From contig NZ_JAAGWK010000024.1 in NCBI RefSeq assembly GCF_010685995.1, positions 1-64,000 on the forward strand: 64,000 bases of DNA. The letters are read 5' to 3'. The DNA is from Goekera deserti. Lineage in GTDB: Bacteria; Actinomycetota; Actinomycetes; Mycobacteriales; Geodermatophilaceae. A model generated the notes under the pieces. It was not told where the DNA came from, searched no databases, and saw only the letters and a program-made list of their open reading frames with translations. The translations under genes were made by a program, and so were the position numbers. This document shows positions 43,669-53,473 of the stretch, piece by piece. How positions within the stretch are numbered: position 1 is the first letter of the stretch; every line of letters begins with the position of its first letter.

Positions 43669-45774
43669 TCAACACAGGCCGCGACGGCGGAGCAGCGGCG
43701 CCGGGTCGGCGTCCCGGCCGCGCACGGCCCGGAAGGCACCCAGCGGGTCGACCGACCCGCCGCGGGCCAGCAGCCGGGTGCGGAACACGTCGCCGTTGGC
43801 GCGGGAGAGCCCGCCGTTCTCCTTGAACCACTCCACCGTGTCGGCGTCGAGCACCTCCGACCAGATGTAGGAGTAGTAGCCGGCCGAGTAGCCGCCGGCG
43901 AACACGTGCTGGAAGTACGTCGTCCGGTACCGCGGCGGCACCAGCTCGGAGGACACCCCGGCCGCGAGCAGCGCCTGGCGCTCGAACTCCTGCGGGTCGC
44001 CGACCTCGGCGTCCGGGGTGATCCGGTGCCAGGCCTGGTCCAGCAGGGTGGCGCCCAGGTACTCGCACGTGCCGAAGCCCTCGCCCCACAGCGACGCCGC
44101 CTCGATCGCGGCGACGGTGGCGGCCGGCAGCGGCTCGCCCGTCTCCACGTGCCGGGCGTAGTGGTCCAGCACCTCCGGCCAGAGCGCCCACATCTCGTTC
44201 ACCTGGCTCGGGAACTCGACGAAGTCGCGCGGCACGCTGGTGCCGGAGAACCGCGGGTAGGTGACGTCGGAACACAGCCCGTGCAGCGCGTGGCCGAACT
44301 CGTGGAACAGCGTGGTGACCTCGTCCAGGGTCAGCAGCGTGGGCTGGCCCGGGGCCGGCCGGGTGACGTTCAGGTTGTTGTAGACCACCGGCCGGGTGCC
44401 CAGCAGCGCGGACTGGTCGACGAACGAGCTCATCCACGCCCCGCCGCGCTTGCCGGTGCGCGCGTGGAAGTCACCCAGGTACAGCCCGACCTCGGCACCG
44501 GAGGCGTCGGCGACCTCCCACACCCGGACGTCGGGGTGGTAGCCGACCAGGTCCGGTCGCGGCGTGAAGGTGAAGCCGTACAGCAGGCGGGCGGCGTGGA
44601 AGACGCCGTCCACCAGCACCCGGTCCAGCTCGAACCACGGGCGCAGCGCCGACGTGTCGACGGCGTACCGCTCCGCCCGCACGCGCTCGCTGTAGAAGGC
44701 CCAGTCCCAGGGGGCGAGCTCGACGCCGTCCGCGGCGGCCAGCTCGGCCAGCACGGCCGCCTCGGCGGCGGCGTTGGCCACCGAGGGGCCGACCAGGGTG
44801 GCCAGCAGGGCGTCCACCGCCTCCGACGTGCGGGCGGTCTGGTCGGCGGCGATCAGGTCGGCGTGGGTGTCGAAGCCCAGCAGCCGCGCGCGCTCGGCCC
44901 GGAGCAGGGCCATCTGCACCGCCACCGGGCCGTTGTCGTGCTCCCCGGACGACGCCCGGCCGACCGAGGCCCGGTGCAGGCGCTCGCGCAGTGCCCGGTG
45001 CTGCAGCCGGGCGAGCTGCGGCTGACCGCTGGGCAGCCGCAGGGTGAGCAGCCAGGCACCCTCGTGCCCCTGGTCGCGGGCCGCCTGGGCGGCGCCGGCG
45101 ATCTCCTCGTCGGTCAGCCCGGCGAGCTCGGCCTCGTCGGTGACCAGCACGCCGGCGGCCTCGGTGGCCTGCTGCAGGTTCTGCCCGAACGCCGTCGACA
45201 GCCGGGACAGCTCCTGGTTCAGCTCCCGCAGCCGTGCGGTGCCCGCGTCGTCCAGCTGGGCACCGGCGAGCACGAAGTCCAAGTGGTAGCGCTCGACCAG
45301 CCGGACCGACTCCTCGTCCAGGCCGGCGTCGTGCCGCCCGGCGTGCACGGCGTCGATCCGGGCGAACAGCCGCGGGTCCAGCCGGACGGCGTCGTAGTGC
45401 GCGGACAGCAGCGGGGAGACCTCCCGCTCCACCTCGCGCAGCGCGTCGTCGGCCAGCGCCGAGCTCATGTTGTGGAACACGACCGAGGCCCGGTCCAGCA
45501 GCTGCCCGGCCACCTCCAGCGCCACCACGGTGTTCTCGAAGGTCGGCTCGGCGGGGTCGGCGACCACCGACTCCACCTCGACCCGGTGCTGCTCCATCCC
45601 GGCGAGCAGGGCCTCCCGGACGTGCTCCAGGGTCAGCTCGGCGAAGGGGGGCAACCCGTACGGCAGGGCCGAGGGCAGCAGCAGCGGGTTGGTGGGCTCG
45701 AGGGTGCCGTCGGCGGTCACGACCGCGGTCGGCTCGGCGTCGGCAGCGGGCTGAGGGGTCTCGGGAGTGCTCAT
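43669..45774 (-). CDS. M3 family oligopeptidase (peptidyl-dipeptidase type)
   Basis: M3 enzymes are cytoplasmic zinc peptidases that cut short peptides. The 701-residue product has the zinc motif HEFGHALHGL (HExxH) and the downstream FVEFPSQVNEMWALWPEVL with the third ligand Glu. It also has YAGGYSAGYYSYIWSEVLDA-like sequence near the C-terminus (FAGGYSAGYYSYIWSEV), which forms part of the active site. Length matches Dcp/OpdA (about 680). The ATG at 45774 (MSTPETPQ) is chosen over starts up to 36 codons upstream. No signal peptide. Confidence 0.93.
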   Translation of the reverse strand: MSTPETPQPAADAEPTAVVTADGTLEPTNPLLLPSALPYGLPPFAELTLEHVREALLAGMEQHRVEVESVVADPAEPTFENTVVALEVAGQLLDRASVVFHNMSSALADDALREVEREVSPLLSAHYDAVRLDPRLFARIDAVHAGRHDAGLDEESVRLVERYHLDFVLAGAQLDDAGTARLRELNQELSRLSTAFGQNLQQATEAAGVLVTDEAELAGLTDEEIAGAAQAARDQGHEGAWLLTLRLPSGQPQLARLQHRALRERLHRASVGRASSGEHDNGPVAVQMALLRAERARLLGFDTHADLIAADQTARTSEAVDALLATLVGPSVANAAAEAAVLAELAAADGVELAPWDWAFYSERVRAERYAVDTSALRPWFELDRVLVDGVFHAARLLYGFTFTPRPDLVGYHPDVRVWEVADASGAEVGLYLGDFHARTGKRGGAWMSSFVDQSALLGTRPVVYNNLNVTRPAPGQPTLLTLDEVTTLFHEFGHALHGLCSDVTYPRFSGTSVPRDFVEFPSQVNEMWALWPEVLDHYARHVETGEPLPAATVAAIEAASLWGEGFGTCEYLGATLLDQAWHRITPDAEVGDPQEFERQALLAAGVSSELVPPRYRTTYFQHVFAGGYSAGYYSYIWSEVLDADTVEWFKENGGLSRANGDVFRTRLLARGGSVDPLGAFRAVRGRDADPAPLLRRRGLC

Positions 45775-45809
45775 CGGGCCCATCATCACCCCCGCCGCCG
45801 CGCGCCGGT

Positions 45810-47921
45810 TCAGCGGGAGACGACCCGCTGGAAGCTGCGCACCGCCAGCGGCATGAACACCACCAGCAGCAGCACCACCCACAGCAGCACGTAGGCCACC
45901 GGGTGCTGCAGCGCCCAGCTGTCCGGGGTGCTCAGGCCCGGCGTGGTGTTGCCGAACAGCTCACGGCAGGCCTGCACCAGCGCCGACACCGGGTTCCAGT
46001 CGGAGAACGTCTGCAGCACGGCGGGGAAGTTGTCCGTCGGCACGAAGGTGTTCGCGATGAACGTCAGCGGGAAGATCACGATGAAGCTGGCGTTGTTCAC
46101 CACCTCCGGCGTGCGCACGTTGAGCCCCACGAACGCCATCACCCAGGAGATGGCGAAGGAGAACAGCAGCAGGAGCAGCACGCCCAGCAGCGCCTCGCCC
46201 ACCGAGGTGTGGATGCGCCAGCCGACGGCGAGGCCGGTCAGCATCATCACGGTGATGGTGACGATGTTCATGGTGACGTCGGCCAGCGTGCGGCCGACCA
46301 GCACCGCCGCCCGCGACATCGGCAGGGAGCGGAACCGGTCGATCAGCCCCTTCTGCTGGTCCTCCGCGAGCGAGGCCCCGGTGAGGACGCTGCCGAACAC
46401 CACCGTCTGGGCGAAGATCCCGGGCAGCAGGAACTCGGCGTAGGTGATGCCGGAGGGCAGCTGGATCGCGCCACCGAACACGTAGCGGAACAGCAGCACG
46501 AACATGATCGGCGACAGCGTGGCGAAGACCAGCAGGTCGGGGACCCGCCTCACCTTGATCAGGTTCCGCTTGGTGATGGTCAGGCTGTCGGAGACGAAGG
46601 CGGCGAACGCGCTGCTGGGCGCGTCCGAGGCGGGAGCCCGCCCCGAGCCGGACGACGGGGGGCGGGGCCGGGCCGGCCGTGCGGCAGCCCGGCGGGGCTG
46701 GTCCCGGTCAGCGTCCGCCCGGGGGCGCTCCAGGACGCCCACCGCCTGCCGGGCCGGGACGGGCGCGGTCTGCAGCACCGGGTCGGCGAGGCTCAGCGCG
46801 CCACCGTCGCCGTCGCCCACCCGGGCCCGCGCCTGCTGCGTGGCGCCGCGGGAGCGGCCGACGGCGGGCAGGGCGTGCTGGTGCGCGGGCCGGCCGCCGG
46901 CCCCGACGGGCTCCTGGGGGCCGCCCCCACCCGGGGCGTCGGCGTCCGGGCCGCCGTCGGGTGCGTCCGGGGGACCGTCCGCACCGGCCGAGCGGCCGGT
47001 CAGGGTGAGGAAGACGTCGTCCAGGTCCGGGCGGCGCAGCCCGACGTCGAGCACGGTGACCGGGGTGCCCTCCAGCCGGCGCAGCGCCTCGGCCAGCACC
47101 GCGGCGCCACCGGCGACCGGGATCGTGACCCGGCGGGTCTGGTCGTCGCGCCGCACCGGGCCCACGGCCAGCGTGCCGAGCTCGGCAGCGACGATGCCGG
47201 CGTCGGCGGCCGAGCCGAGGGTGAACTCCAGCCGCTCACCGCCGACCTGTGCCTTGAGGTCGTCCCCGGTGCCGCGGGCGATGACCCGGCCGTGGTCGAT
47301 GACCACCATCCGGTCGGCCAGCCGGTCGGCCTCCTCCAGGTACTGGGTGGTCAGCAGGATGGTGGTGCCGTCGTTGACCAGCGCCGAGATCAGCTCCCAC
47401 ATGCCGAGCCGGCTGCGCGGGTCCAGGCCCGTGGTCGGCTCGTCGAGGAACAGCACCCGCGGCCGGGCGATCAGGGAGGCGGCGATGTCCAGGCGGCGGC
47501 GCATGCCGCCGGAGTAGGTCTTGGCCGGACGGTCGGCGGCCTCGACGAGGTCGAACCGCTCGAGCAGCAGCCCGGCCCGGGACCGGGCCTTGCGCGGCCC
47601 GAGCCGGTACAGCCTGCCGACCATCTCCAGGTTCTCGTAGCCGGTCAGGTACTCGTCGACGGCGGCGTACTGGCCGGTGAGCCCGATGATCGACCGGACC
47701 TCCTGGGCCTGGGTGAGCGCGTCGAGACCACCGATCGTCACCCGGCCCTCGTCCGGGGTCAGCAGCGTGGACAGGATGCGGACCGTGGTGGTCTTGCCGG
47801 CCCCGTTGGGACCCAGCAGACCGAGGACCGTGCCCTCGGGGACGGACAGGTCGACGCCGGAGAGCGCCGTCGTCCCACCGAACCGCTTGACCAGTCCCTC
47901 GACCACGATCGCGTCCGTCAT
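45810..47921 (-). CDS. ABC exporter with ATPase and permease in one reading frame
   Basis: The 703-residue product joins a DrrA-like ATPase (residues about 1-325: Walker A GPNGAGKTTT, signature YSGGMRRRLDIA, Walker B LFLDEPTTGLD, and the DDVFLTLTGRSAG end) to a DrrB-like permease (about 445-703: SDSLTITKRNLIKVRRVPDLL, six helices, ABC-2 signature with DQQKGLIDRFRSLPM). Between them lie about 115 residues of Gly/Pro/Arg/Ala-rich linker without an ATG codon. Family members are normally two genes. This is either a true fusion or two genes whose stop and start have been lost. A longer form from TTG 47930 is possible. Confidence 0.8.
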   Translation of the reverse strand: MTDAIVVEGLVKRFGGTTALSGVDLSVPEGTVLGLLGPNGAGKTTTVRILSTLLTPDEGRVTIGGLDALTQAQEVRSIIGLTGQYAAVDEYLTGYENLEMVGRLYRLGPRKARSRAGLLLERFDLVEAADRPAKTYSGGMRRRLDIAASLIARPRVLFLDEPTTGLDPRSRLGMWELISALVNDGTTILLTTQYLEEADRLADRMVVIDHGRVIARGTGDDLKAQVGGERLEFTLGSAADAGIVAAELGTLAVGPVRRDDQTRRVTIPVAGGAAVLAEALRRLEGTPVTVLDVGLRRPDLDDVFLTLTGRSAGADGPPDAPDGGPDADAPGGGGPQEPVGAGGRPAHQHALPAVGRSRGATQQARARVGDGDGGALSLADPVLQTAPVPARQAVGVLERPRADADRDQPRRAAARPARPRPPSSGSGRAPASDAPSSAFAAFVSDSLTITKRNLIKVRRVPDLLVFATLSPIMFVLLFRYVFGGAIQLPSGITYAEFLLPGIFAQTVVFGSVLTGASLAEDQQKGLIDRFRSLPMSRAAVLVGRTLADVTMNIVTITVMMLTGLAVGWRIHTSVGEALLGVLLLLLFSFAISWVMAFVGLNVRTPEVVNNASFIVIFPLTFIANTFVPTDNFPAVLQTFSDWNPVSALVQACRELFGNTTPGLSTPDSWALQHPVAYVLLWVVLLLVVFMPLAVRSFQRVVSR

Positions 47922-47928
47922 GACCGGC

Positions 47929-47934
47929 AAACTA
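47929..47934 (-). promoter_or_regulatory. Likely -10 element, leaderless ABC exporter transcript
   Basis: On the - strand TAGTTT fits TANNNT and lies seven bases before the ATG at 47921. No ribosome site is visible between them. Confidence 0.45.
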
Positions 47935-48041
47935 GATCACCGGAGCGGTGCTCCACCACGCTCTCGGAGCGCTGCCCACCGATCGTGTACCTCCGAGTAA
48001 CACACAGTCGTGGAAGCCGCCCGTGAGCGCGACGAACCGGG

Positions 48042-49271
48042 TCAGTCCGCGGTGGGTGCGTACCCGGCGCGGGCCAGTGCCGCGACGACGTCCGCGGCGT
48101 GGTCGGGCCCCTGCGTCTCCAGCACGGCGGCCACCTCGACCTCGCCGACGGCCAGCCGGGTGGTGGTGCGCTGGTGCTCGATCGACAGCACGTTGGCCGA
48201 CACCGCGGCGCAGGCCTGCAGCAGGCCGGCCAGCGACCCCGGCCGGTCGGGCACGCTCACCCGCAGGGACAGGTACCGGCCGGCGGCGGCCATGCCGTGC
48301 TGCACCACCTTGAGCATCAGCACCGGGTCGATGTTCCCGCCGGACACGATGGCCACGACCGGTGCCGGGAAGGCGCCCGGGTCGGCCAGGACGGCGGCGA
48401 CCGCGGCCACCCCGGCGGGCTCGACGACGAGCTTGGCCCGCTCCAGGCAGAACAGCAGCGCCCGGGAGAGGTCCTCCTCGGTGACCGTGCGCACCTCGTC
48501 GACCAGCCCGGCCACGTGGGCGAGGGTCAGGTCGGTGGGGGCGGCCACGGCGATCCCGTCGGCCATCGTCGACATCGACTCCAGCGCCACCGGCCGCCCC
48601 CGGGCCAGCGACCCGGGGAAGGCCGCGGCCCCCTCGGCCTGCACCGCGACCACCCGGACGCCGGGCCGGGCGTCCTTGACCGCCGCGGCGACGCCGGAGA
48701 CCAGCCCGCCCCCGCCGGTGCAGACGACGACGGTGGCGACGTCCGGGCACTGCTCGAGCACCTCGAGGCCGACGGTGCCCTGGCCGGCCACGACGTCCGG
48801 GTGGTCGAAGGGGTGGATGAACACCGAGCCGGTCTCCTCGGCGAACGCCGCGGCCGACAGCAGCGGCTCGACCAGCGACAGCCCGCCGAGCCGCACCGTG
48901 GCGCCGTAGCCACGGGTGGCGGCGAGCTTGGGCAGCGGGGCCGTGTCGGGCATGAACACCGTCGCCTCGGCGCCGAGCTCGCGGGCGGCGAGCGCCACGC
49001 CCTGCGCGTGGTTGCCGGCGCTGGCCGCGACCACGCCGCGGGCCCGCTCGGCGTCGGTCAGCCGGGCGATCCGGGTGTAGGCGCCGCGGATCTTGAACGA
49101 GCCGGTGCGCTGCAGGTTCTCGCACTTCAGCAGCACCGGGCCGCCCACCCGGTCGGCCAGGGCCCGGGAGTTCTCCAGCGGGGTGCGCCGCACGACGCCG
49201 CGCAGCAGCTCGGCGGCCGACGCCACCTCCGCACCGGTGACCAGGGGGACCGATCCAGGGCTCGCGGACAC
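48042..49271 (-). CDS. ilvA: Threonine ammonia-lyase (threonine dehydratase) with ACT domain
   Basis: The PLP enzyme converts threonine to 2-oxobutanoate for isoleucine synthesis. The 409-residue product has Lys60 in GSFKIRGA (PLP Schiff base), SAGNHAQGVA, the phosphate-binding CTGGGGLVSG loop, and a C-terminal ACT-like domain from about residue 330 (LSLRVSVPDRPGSLAGLLQACA). The short ACT form is typical of actinobacterial IlvA and TdcB-like enzymes. The GTG at 49271 gives the normal length. It is divergent to the AAA+ gene over a 63-base gap. Confidence 0.92.
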   Translation of the reverse strand: MSASPGSVPLVTGAEVASAAELLRGVVRRTPLENSRALADRVGGPVLLKCENLQRTGSFKIRGAYTRIARLTDAERARGVVAASAGNHAQGVALAARELGAEATVFMPDTAPLPKLAATRGYGATVRLGGLSLVEPLLSAAAFAEETGSVFIHPFDHPDVVAGQGTVGLEVLEQCPDVATVVVCTGGGGLVSGVAAAVKDARPGVRVVAVQAEGAAAFPGSLARGRPVALESMSTMADGIAVAAPTDLTLAHVAGLVDEVRTVTEEDLSRALLFCLERAKLVVEPAGVAAVAAVLADPGAFPAPVVAIVSGGNIDPVLMLKVVQHGMAAAGRYLSLRVSVPDRPGSLAGLLQACAAVSANVLSIEHQRTTTRLAVGEVEVAAVLETQGPDHAADVVAALARAGYAPTAD

Positions 49272-49334
49272 CCGGTGATCCTCGCAGCACCCCGCGTGGC
49301 GCTGCACACTCGTTCGTCACAGGTGCGTCGTACC

Positions 49335-50813
49335 GTGGTCGAGGTGACGGACGACGCACGCCAGACCCCCGCTCCCGCACCCACCACGCTCGGCGAGCTG
49401 CGCTCCACCGGTGCCACGGCCACCCCGGTGAAGAGCGAGCTGCGCGCCAACCTGCTCGCCCGCCTCGCTGCCGGGGAGCCCAGCCTGCCCGGCATCGTCG
49501 GGTTCGAGGACACCGTGGTGCCCGAGGTCGAGCGGGCGCTGCTCGCCGGCCACGACCTGGTCCTGCTCGGTGAGCGCGGCCAGGGCAAGACCCGGCTGAT
49601 CCGCACCCTGGTGGGCCTGTTCGACGAGTGGACGCCGGTGCTGATCGGCAGCGAGCTCAACGAGCACCCGATGGCGCCGGTGAGCGTCTGGGCACAGCGC
49701 CAGGTCGCCGAGCACGGTGACGCCACCCCGGTCGGCTGGCTGCACCGCAGCGACCGGTTCGGGGAGAAGCTGGCCACCCCGGACACCAGCGTCGGTGACC
49801 TGATCGGCGACGTCGACCCGATCAAGGTCGCCGAGGGCCGCACCCTGGGCGACCCGGAGACGGTGCACTACGGCCTGGTGCCGCGCACCAACCGCGGCAT
49901 CTTCAGCATCAACGAGCTGCCCGACCTGGCCGAGCGGATCCAGGTGGCGCTGCTCAACGTGCTGGAGGAGCGGGACGTCCAGATCCGCGGCTACCGCGTC
50001 CGGCTGCCGCTGGACCTGCTGCTGGTGGCCAGCGCGAACCCGGAGGACTACACCAACCGCGGGCGGATCATCACCCCGCTCAAGGACCGGTTCGGCGCCG
50101 AGGTGCGCACCCACTACCCGCTGGAGCTCGCCGACGAGATCCGGCTGCTGCACCAGGAGGCGCAGACCAGCTGGGGCGGGGTGACCACCGGCACCGGCAG
50201 CGGCGGCCTGGACGCCCCCGTGGTGCCCGAGCACCTGGTGGAGATCGTGGCCCGGTTCACCCGGCTGGTGCGCGAGTCCAGCCACGTCGACCAGCGCTCC
50301 GGGGTGAGCGCCCGGTTCGCCATCGCCGGGCTGGAGACGATCGCGGCCTCCGCGGTGCGCCGCGCGGCCGTGGCCGGGGAGACCCAGCCGGTGGCCCGGG
50401 TGGTCGACCTGCCCAGCATCGTCCCGGCCAGCCGCGGCAAGGTCGAGTTCGCCGACGCCGGCTCCGACGACGACGACGACCGCGAGGTCGAGGTGCTCGA
50501 GCACCTGCTGCGCCAGGCCACCGCGCAGACCTTCCGCGCCCGGTGCGCCGGCTTCGACCTCACCGGCCTGCAGGAGCACTTCACCGCCGGCGAGGTGGTC
50601 GAGTCCGGTGAGCTGGTGCCGGCGGCGGCGCTGCTGGGCCAGCTGGGCACCATCCCGAAGCTCGCCGAGCTGCTGGGGCGCCTGGGCGTCCCGGAGGGTG
50701 AGCAGTCGGCGGAGCAGGCGGCGGCCGCGGTGGAGTTCGCGCTGGAGGGCCTGTACCTGACCCGCCGGCTCGCGAAGGACACCGACGGCAGCCGCACGGT
50801 CTACGGCGCCTGA
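49335..50813 (+). CDS. AAA+ ATPase of the MoxR/magnesium-chelatase-like group
   Basis: The 492-residue product has Walker A GERGQGKTRL, the sensor/Walker B region GIFSINELPDLAERIQVALLN, and RGYRVRLPLDLLLVASANPEDYTNRGRIITPLKDRFG, typical of BchI/MoxR-like proteins. The C-terminal part is helical. It is followed 36 bases later by a VWA protein, the usual partner: such pairs act as chaperones or metal-insertion machines. Substrate unknown. Starts at 49335 or 49344 are both possible (GTG). Confidence 0.88.
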   Translation: MVEVTDDARQTPAPAPTTLGELRSTGATATPVKSELRANLLARLAAGEPSLPGIVGFEDTVVPEVERALLAGHDLVLLGERGQGKTRLIRTLVGLFDEWTPVLIGSELNEHPMAPVSVWAQRQVAEHGDATPVGWLHRSDRFGEKLATPDTSVGDLIGDVDPIKVAEGRTLGDPETVHYGLVPRTNRGIFSINELPDLAERIQVALLNVLEERDVQIRGYRVRLPLDLLLVASANPEDYTNRGRIITPLKDRFGAEVRTHYPLELADEIRLLHQEAQTSWGGVTTGTGSGGLDAPVVPEHLVEIVARFTRLVRESSHVDQRSGVSARFAIAGLETIAASAVRRAAVAGETQPVARVVDLPSIVPASRGKVEFADAGSDDDDDREVEVLEHLLRQATAQTFRARCAGFDLTGLQEHFTAGEVVESGELVPAAALLGQLGTIPKLAELLGRLGVPEGEQSAEQAAAAVEFALEGLYLTRRLAKDTDGSRTVYGA

Positions 50814-50849
50814 GCGCGCCGGTACCCGACGAGCGCGAGGGAGGCCGAC

Positions 50850-52859
50850 ATGGGCAGGCGACGCGGCAGCAACGGTTACCGGTACGGCCGGTGGCGGGGC
50901 GGGCCCGACCCGCTGGCGCCGCCCTACGACCTGGGCCGGGCCGTCGACGAGATCGGCGACCAGGTGCTGGCCGGCTCCGGGGTGCGCGAGGCGCTGCGCG
51001 AGCTGCTGCGCCGGGGCACCGAGGGTCGGCGCGGCATGGACGACCTGCGCCGCTCGGTCCGCGACCGGCTGCGCGAGGCCCGCAAGGCCGGCCGGATGGA
51101 CGGCACGCTGGAGCAGGTGCGCGAGCTGCTCGACCGCGCCGTGCAGGCCGAGCGGCGCGAGCTGTTCCCCGACCCGGACGACGCCGCCCGGCTGGCCGAG
51201 GCCGAGCTGGACGCCCTGCCGCAGGACACCGCCGGGGCGGTGCGGGCGCTCAAGGACAGGCAGTGGCGTTCCGAGGAGGCCCGCCAGGCCTACCAGGAGA
51301 TCCAGGACCTGCTGCGCCGGGAGGTGCTGGACAGCTCGTTCGACAACATGAAGCAGGCCCTGCAGAACGCCGGTGCCGGCGACGTGCAGGCGGTCAAGGA
51401 CATGGTGGCCGACCTGTCCGCGCTGCTGGACGCGCACAACCGCGGCGAGGACACCGACCAGCAGTTCGCCGACTTCATGGAGCGGCACGGCCAGTTCTTC
51501 CCCGACGACCCGGAGACGGTGGACGAGCTCATCGACGCGCTGGCCCGCCGGGCCGCCGCGCAGGAGCGGATGATGGCCGGCCTCTCCCCCGAGCAGCGGG
51601 CCGAGCTCGGCGACCTCATGCAGCAGGCGATGGGCGACCTGGGCCTGGAGAGCGAGATGGCGCACCTCGACGACGCGCTGCGCCAGGCCCGGCCCGACCT
51701 GCCCTGGGGCCAGCGGGGTGCGGTGCCGGACGGCGAGCAGGGGCTGGGGATGGGCGACGCCACCTCCGCGGTCGCCGAGCTGGCCGACCTGGAGGCCCTG
51801 AGCAACCAGCTGTCCCAGGGCTACGCCGGTGCCTCGCTGGCCGACGTGGACGAGGAGCTGCTGGAGCGCGCACTGGGCCGCGCGGCCGTGGACGACCTGG
51901 CCGCGCTGCGCCAGATGGAGCGCGAGCTGGAGCGGCAGGGCTTCCTGACCCGCACCGAGGGCAGGCTCGAGCTCTCGCCGAAGGCGGTGCGCCGGCTCGG
52001 GGCCACCGCGCTGAAGCGGGTGTTCAGCTCGCTGGACGCCGCCGGCCGCGGCGACCACGACGTGCCCGACGCCGGCGCCACCGGCGAGCTGACCGGCAGC
52101 TCGCGGGAGTGGCAGTTCGGCGACGAGCAGCCGCTGGACGTGATCCGCACCGTGCGCAACGCCGTCCTGCGCACCGCCGGCGAGCCGCACCCGGCGGCCC
52201 CGGACGCAGGGCCGGCCGGCCGGCGGCGCGTGCAGATCGCCGTCGAGGACTTCGAGGTGGTGGAGACCGAGCGCCGGGCCGGTGCCGCGGTGGCGCTGCT
52301 GGTCGACCTGTCCTACTCGATGGCGCTGCGCGGCACCTGGGGGGCGGCCAAGTCGACGGCGATGGCGCTGCACTCGCTGGTGACCACCCGCTTCCCGCAG
52401 GACGCGATCGAGATCATCGGCTTCGCCTCCACCGCGCAGGTGCTGCGACCGGAGACGCTCGCCGAGCTGAGCGTGGACACCCTGCAGGGCACCAACCTGC
52501 AGCACGGGCTCATGCTCGCCCGCCGCTTCCTGGCCCGGCACCACGACGCCGAGCCGGTGATCCTGGTGGTCACCGACGGCGAGCCCACGGCGCACCTGCT
52601 GTCGGACGGCACGCCGTACTTCAACTGGCCACCCGTGCCGGAGACGATCGCCCGCACCGTCGCCGAGGTGGAACGCTGCGCCCGGTCCGGGGCGACGATG
52701 AACGTCTTCGCCCTGGACCCGGAGCCCGCGCTGGTGCACTTCGTGCACGACATCACCCAGCGCACCGGTGGCCGGGTGTTCACCCCGGACGGCGACCGTC
52801 TCGGCGAGTACGTCGTCGCCGACTACCTGCGGGCCCGGAAGGGGCGGCGGGGCCGTTGA
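50850..52859 (+). CDS. VWA domain protein, partner of the AAA+ ATPase
   Basis: The 669-residue product begins with an Arg/Gly-rich stretch and has a long helical, charged middle. A C-terminal von Willebrand A domain lies at about residues 480-660, with the MIDAS motif DLSYSMA (DxSxS), TNLQHGL and VTDGEPTAHL. Co-located MoxR-VWA pairs are common in actinobacteria; the VWA part is thought to bind substrate through a metal. The ATG has GGGAGG 6 bases upstream. A strong hairpin follows. Confidence 0.9.
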   Translation: MGRRRGSNGYRYGRWRGGPDPLAPPYDLGRAVDEIGDQVLAGSGVREALRELLRRGTEGRRGMDDLRRSVRDRLREARKAGRMDGTLEQVRELLDRAVQAERRELFPDPDDAARLAEAELDALPQDTAGAVRALKDRQWRSEEARQAYQEIQDLLRREVLDSSFDNMKQALQNAGAGDVQAVKDMVADLSALLDAHNRGEDTDQQFADFMERHGQFFPDDPETVDELIDALARRAAAQERMMAGLSPEQRAELGDLMQQAMGDLGLESEMAHLDDALRQARPDLPWGQRGAVPDGEQGLGMGDATSAVAELADLEALSNQLSQGYAGASLADVDEELLERALGRAAVDDLAALRQMERELERQGFLTRTEGRLELSPKAVRRLGATALKRVFSSLDAAGRGDHDVPDAGATGELTGSSREWQFGDEQPLDVIRTVRNAVLRTAGEPHPAAPDAGPAGRRRVQIAVEDFEVVETERRAGAAVALLVDLSYSMALRGTWGAAKSTAMALHSLVTTRFPQDAIEIIGFASTAQVLRPETLAELSVDTLQGTNLQHGLMLARRFLARHHDAEPVILVVTDGEPTAHLLSDGTPYFNWPPVPETIARTVAEVERCARSGATMNVFALDPEPALVHFVHDITQRTGGRVFTPDGDRLGEYVVADYLRARKGRRGR

Positions 52860-52947
52860 CGCCGGCTCCCCGGCCGCCGACGCCCGGCTGCCGGCGGAGC
52901 GGCCGGGAGGGCGCCCCGGCCGTCGGGGAGACTGGGCCGACCGAGGA

Positions 52948-52971
52948 CCCCGCCGCCACCCTGCGGCGGGG
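52948..52971 (+). terminator. Terminator after the AAA+/VWA pair
   Basis: A perfect 9-bp stem (52948-52956 pairing with 52963-52971) has a 6-base loop and lies between the VWA gene and the GNAT gene. Confidence 0.6.
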
Positions 52972-52994
52972 CCGGGAGCGGGGAGGACGACGAC

Positions 52995-53459
52995 GTGGAC
53001 ATCGAGGCCGGCCCCGGGCTGATCACCGTGGAGCAGGTCGACGCCGCCGCGACCTACCCGCTGCGCGCCCAGGAGCTCCGGCAGGGCCGCCCGGTGGAGA
53101 TCGACGAGGACGACGCCCCGTACACGCTGCACCTGGCCGCCCGGCTGGACGGCGGCGAGGTCGTCGGCGTCGTCCGGTTCCACCCGCGGGACTGCCCGTG
53201 GCGGGAGACCGAGGGCACCTGGCAGCTGCGCGGCATGGCCACCGACCCCCGGGTGCGCGGCCTGGGCGCCGGGCGGGCGCTGGTCGCCGAGGGTCTGACC
53301 CGGGTCGCCGCCCGCGGCGGGCAGCTGGTCTGGTGCGACGCCCGGGAGGCCGCCGTCGGCTTCTACCGGAAGCTGGGCTTCCAGGTGGTCACCGAGCCCT
53401 ACGACCTGCGCCCGGTCGGCACGCACCGCGGCATGGTCGTCGAGCTGCCGATCCGCTGA
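52995..53459 (+). CDS. GNAT family N-acetyltransferase
   Basis: The 154-residue product shows the GNAT acetyl-CoA site: GMATDPRVRGLGAGRALVAEG (about residues 80-100, with the R/Q-x-x-G-x-G/A loop) and the C-terminal ARGGQLVWCDAREAAVGFYRKLGFQVV. The Cys-containing C-terminal fold (LVWCDAREAAVGFYRKLGF) is typical of ElaA-like members. The substrate is unknown. GGGAGGA precedes the GTG start. Confidence 0.88.
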   Translation: MDIEAGPGLITVEQVDAAATYPLRAQELRQGRPVEIDEDDAPYTLHLAARLDGGEVVGVVRFHPRDCPWRETEGTWQLRGMATDPRVRGLGAGRALVAEGLTRVAARGGQLVWCDAREAAVGFYRKLGFQVVTEPYDLRPVGTHRGMVVELPIR

Positions 53460-53473
53460 GGCCGCGCCGCCGC

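Noticed and set aside
49317-53426. Frame of 1369 codons on the - strand opposite the AAA+/VWA/GNAT genes
   Set aside because: All three + strand genes have clear domain motifs; the - frame is a GC-driven shadow.
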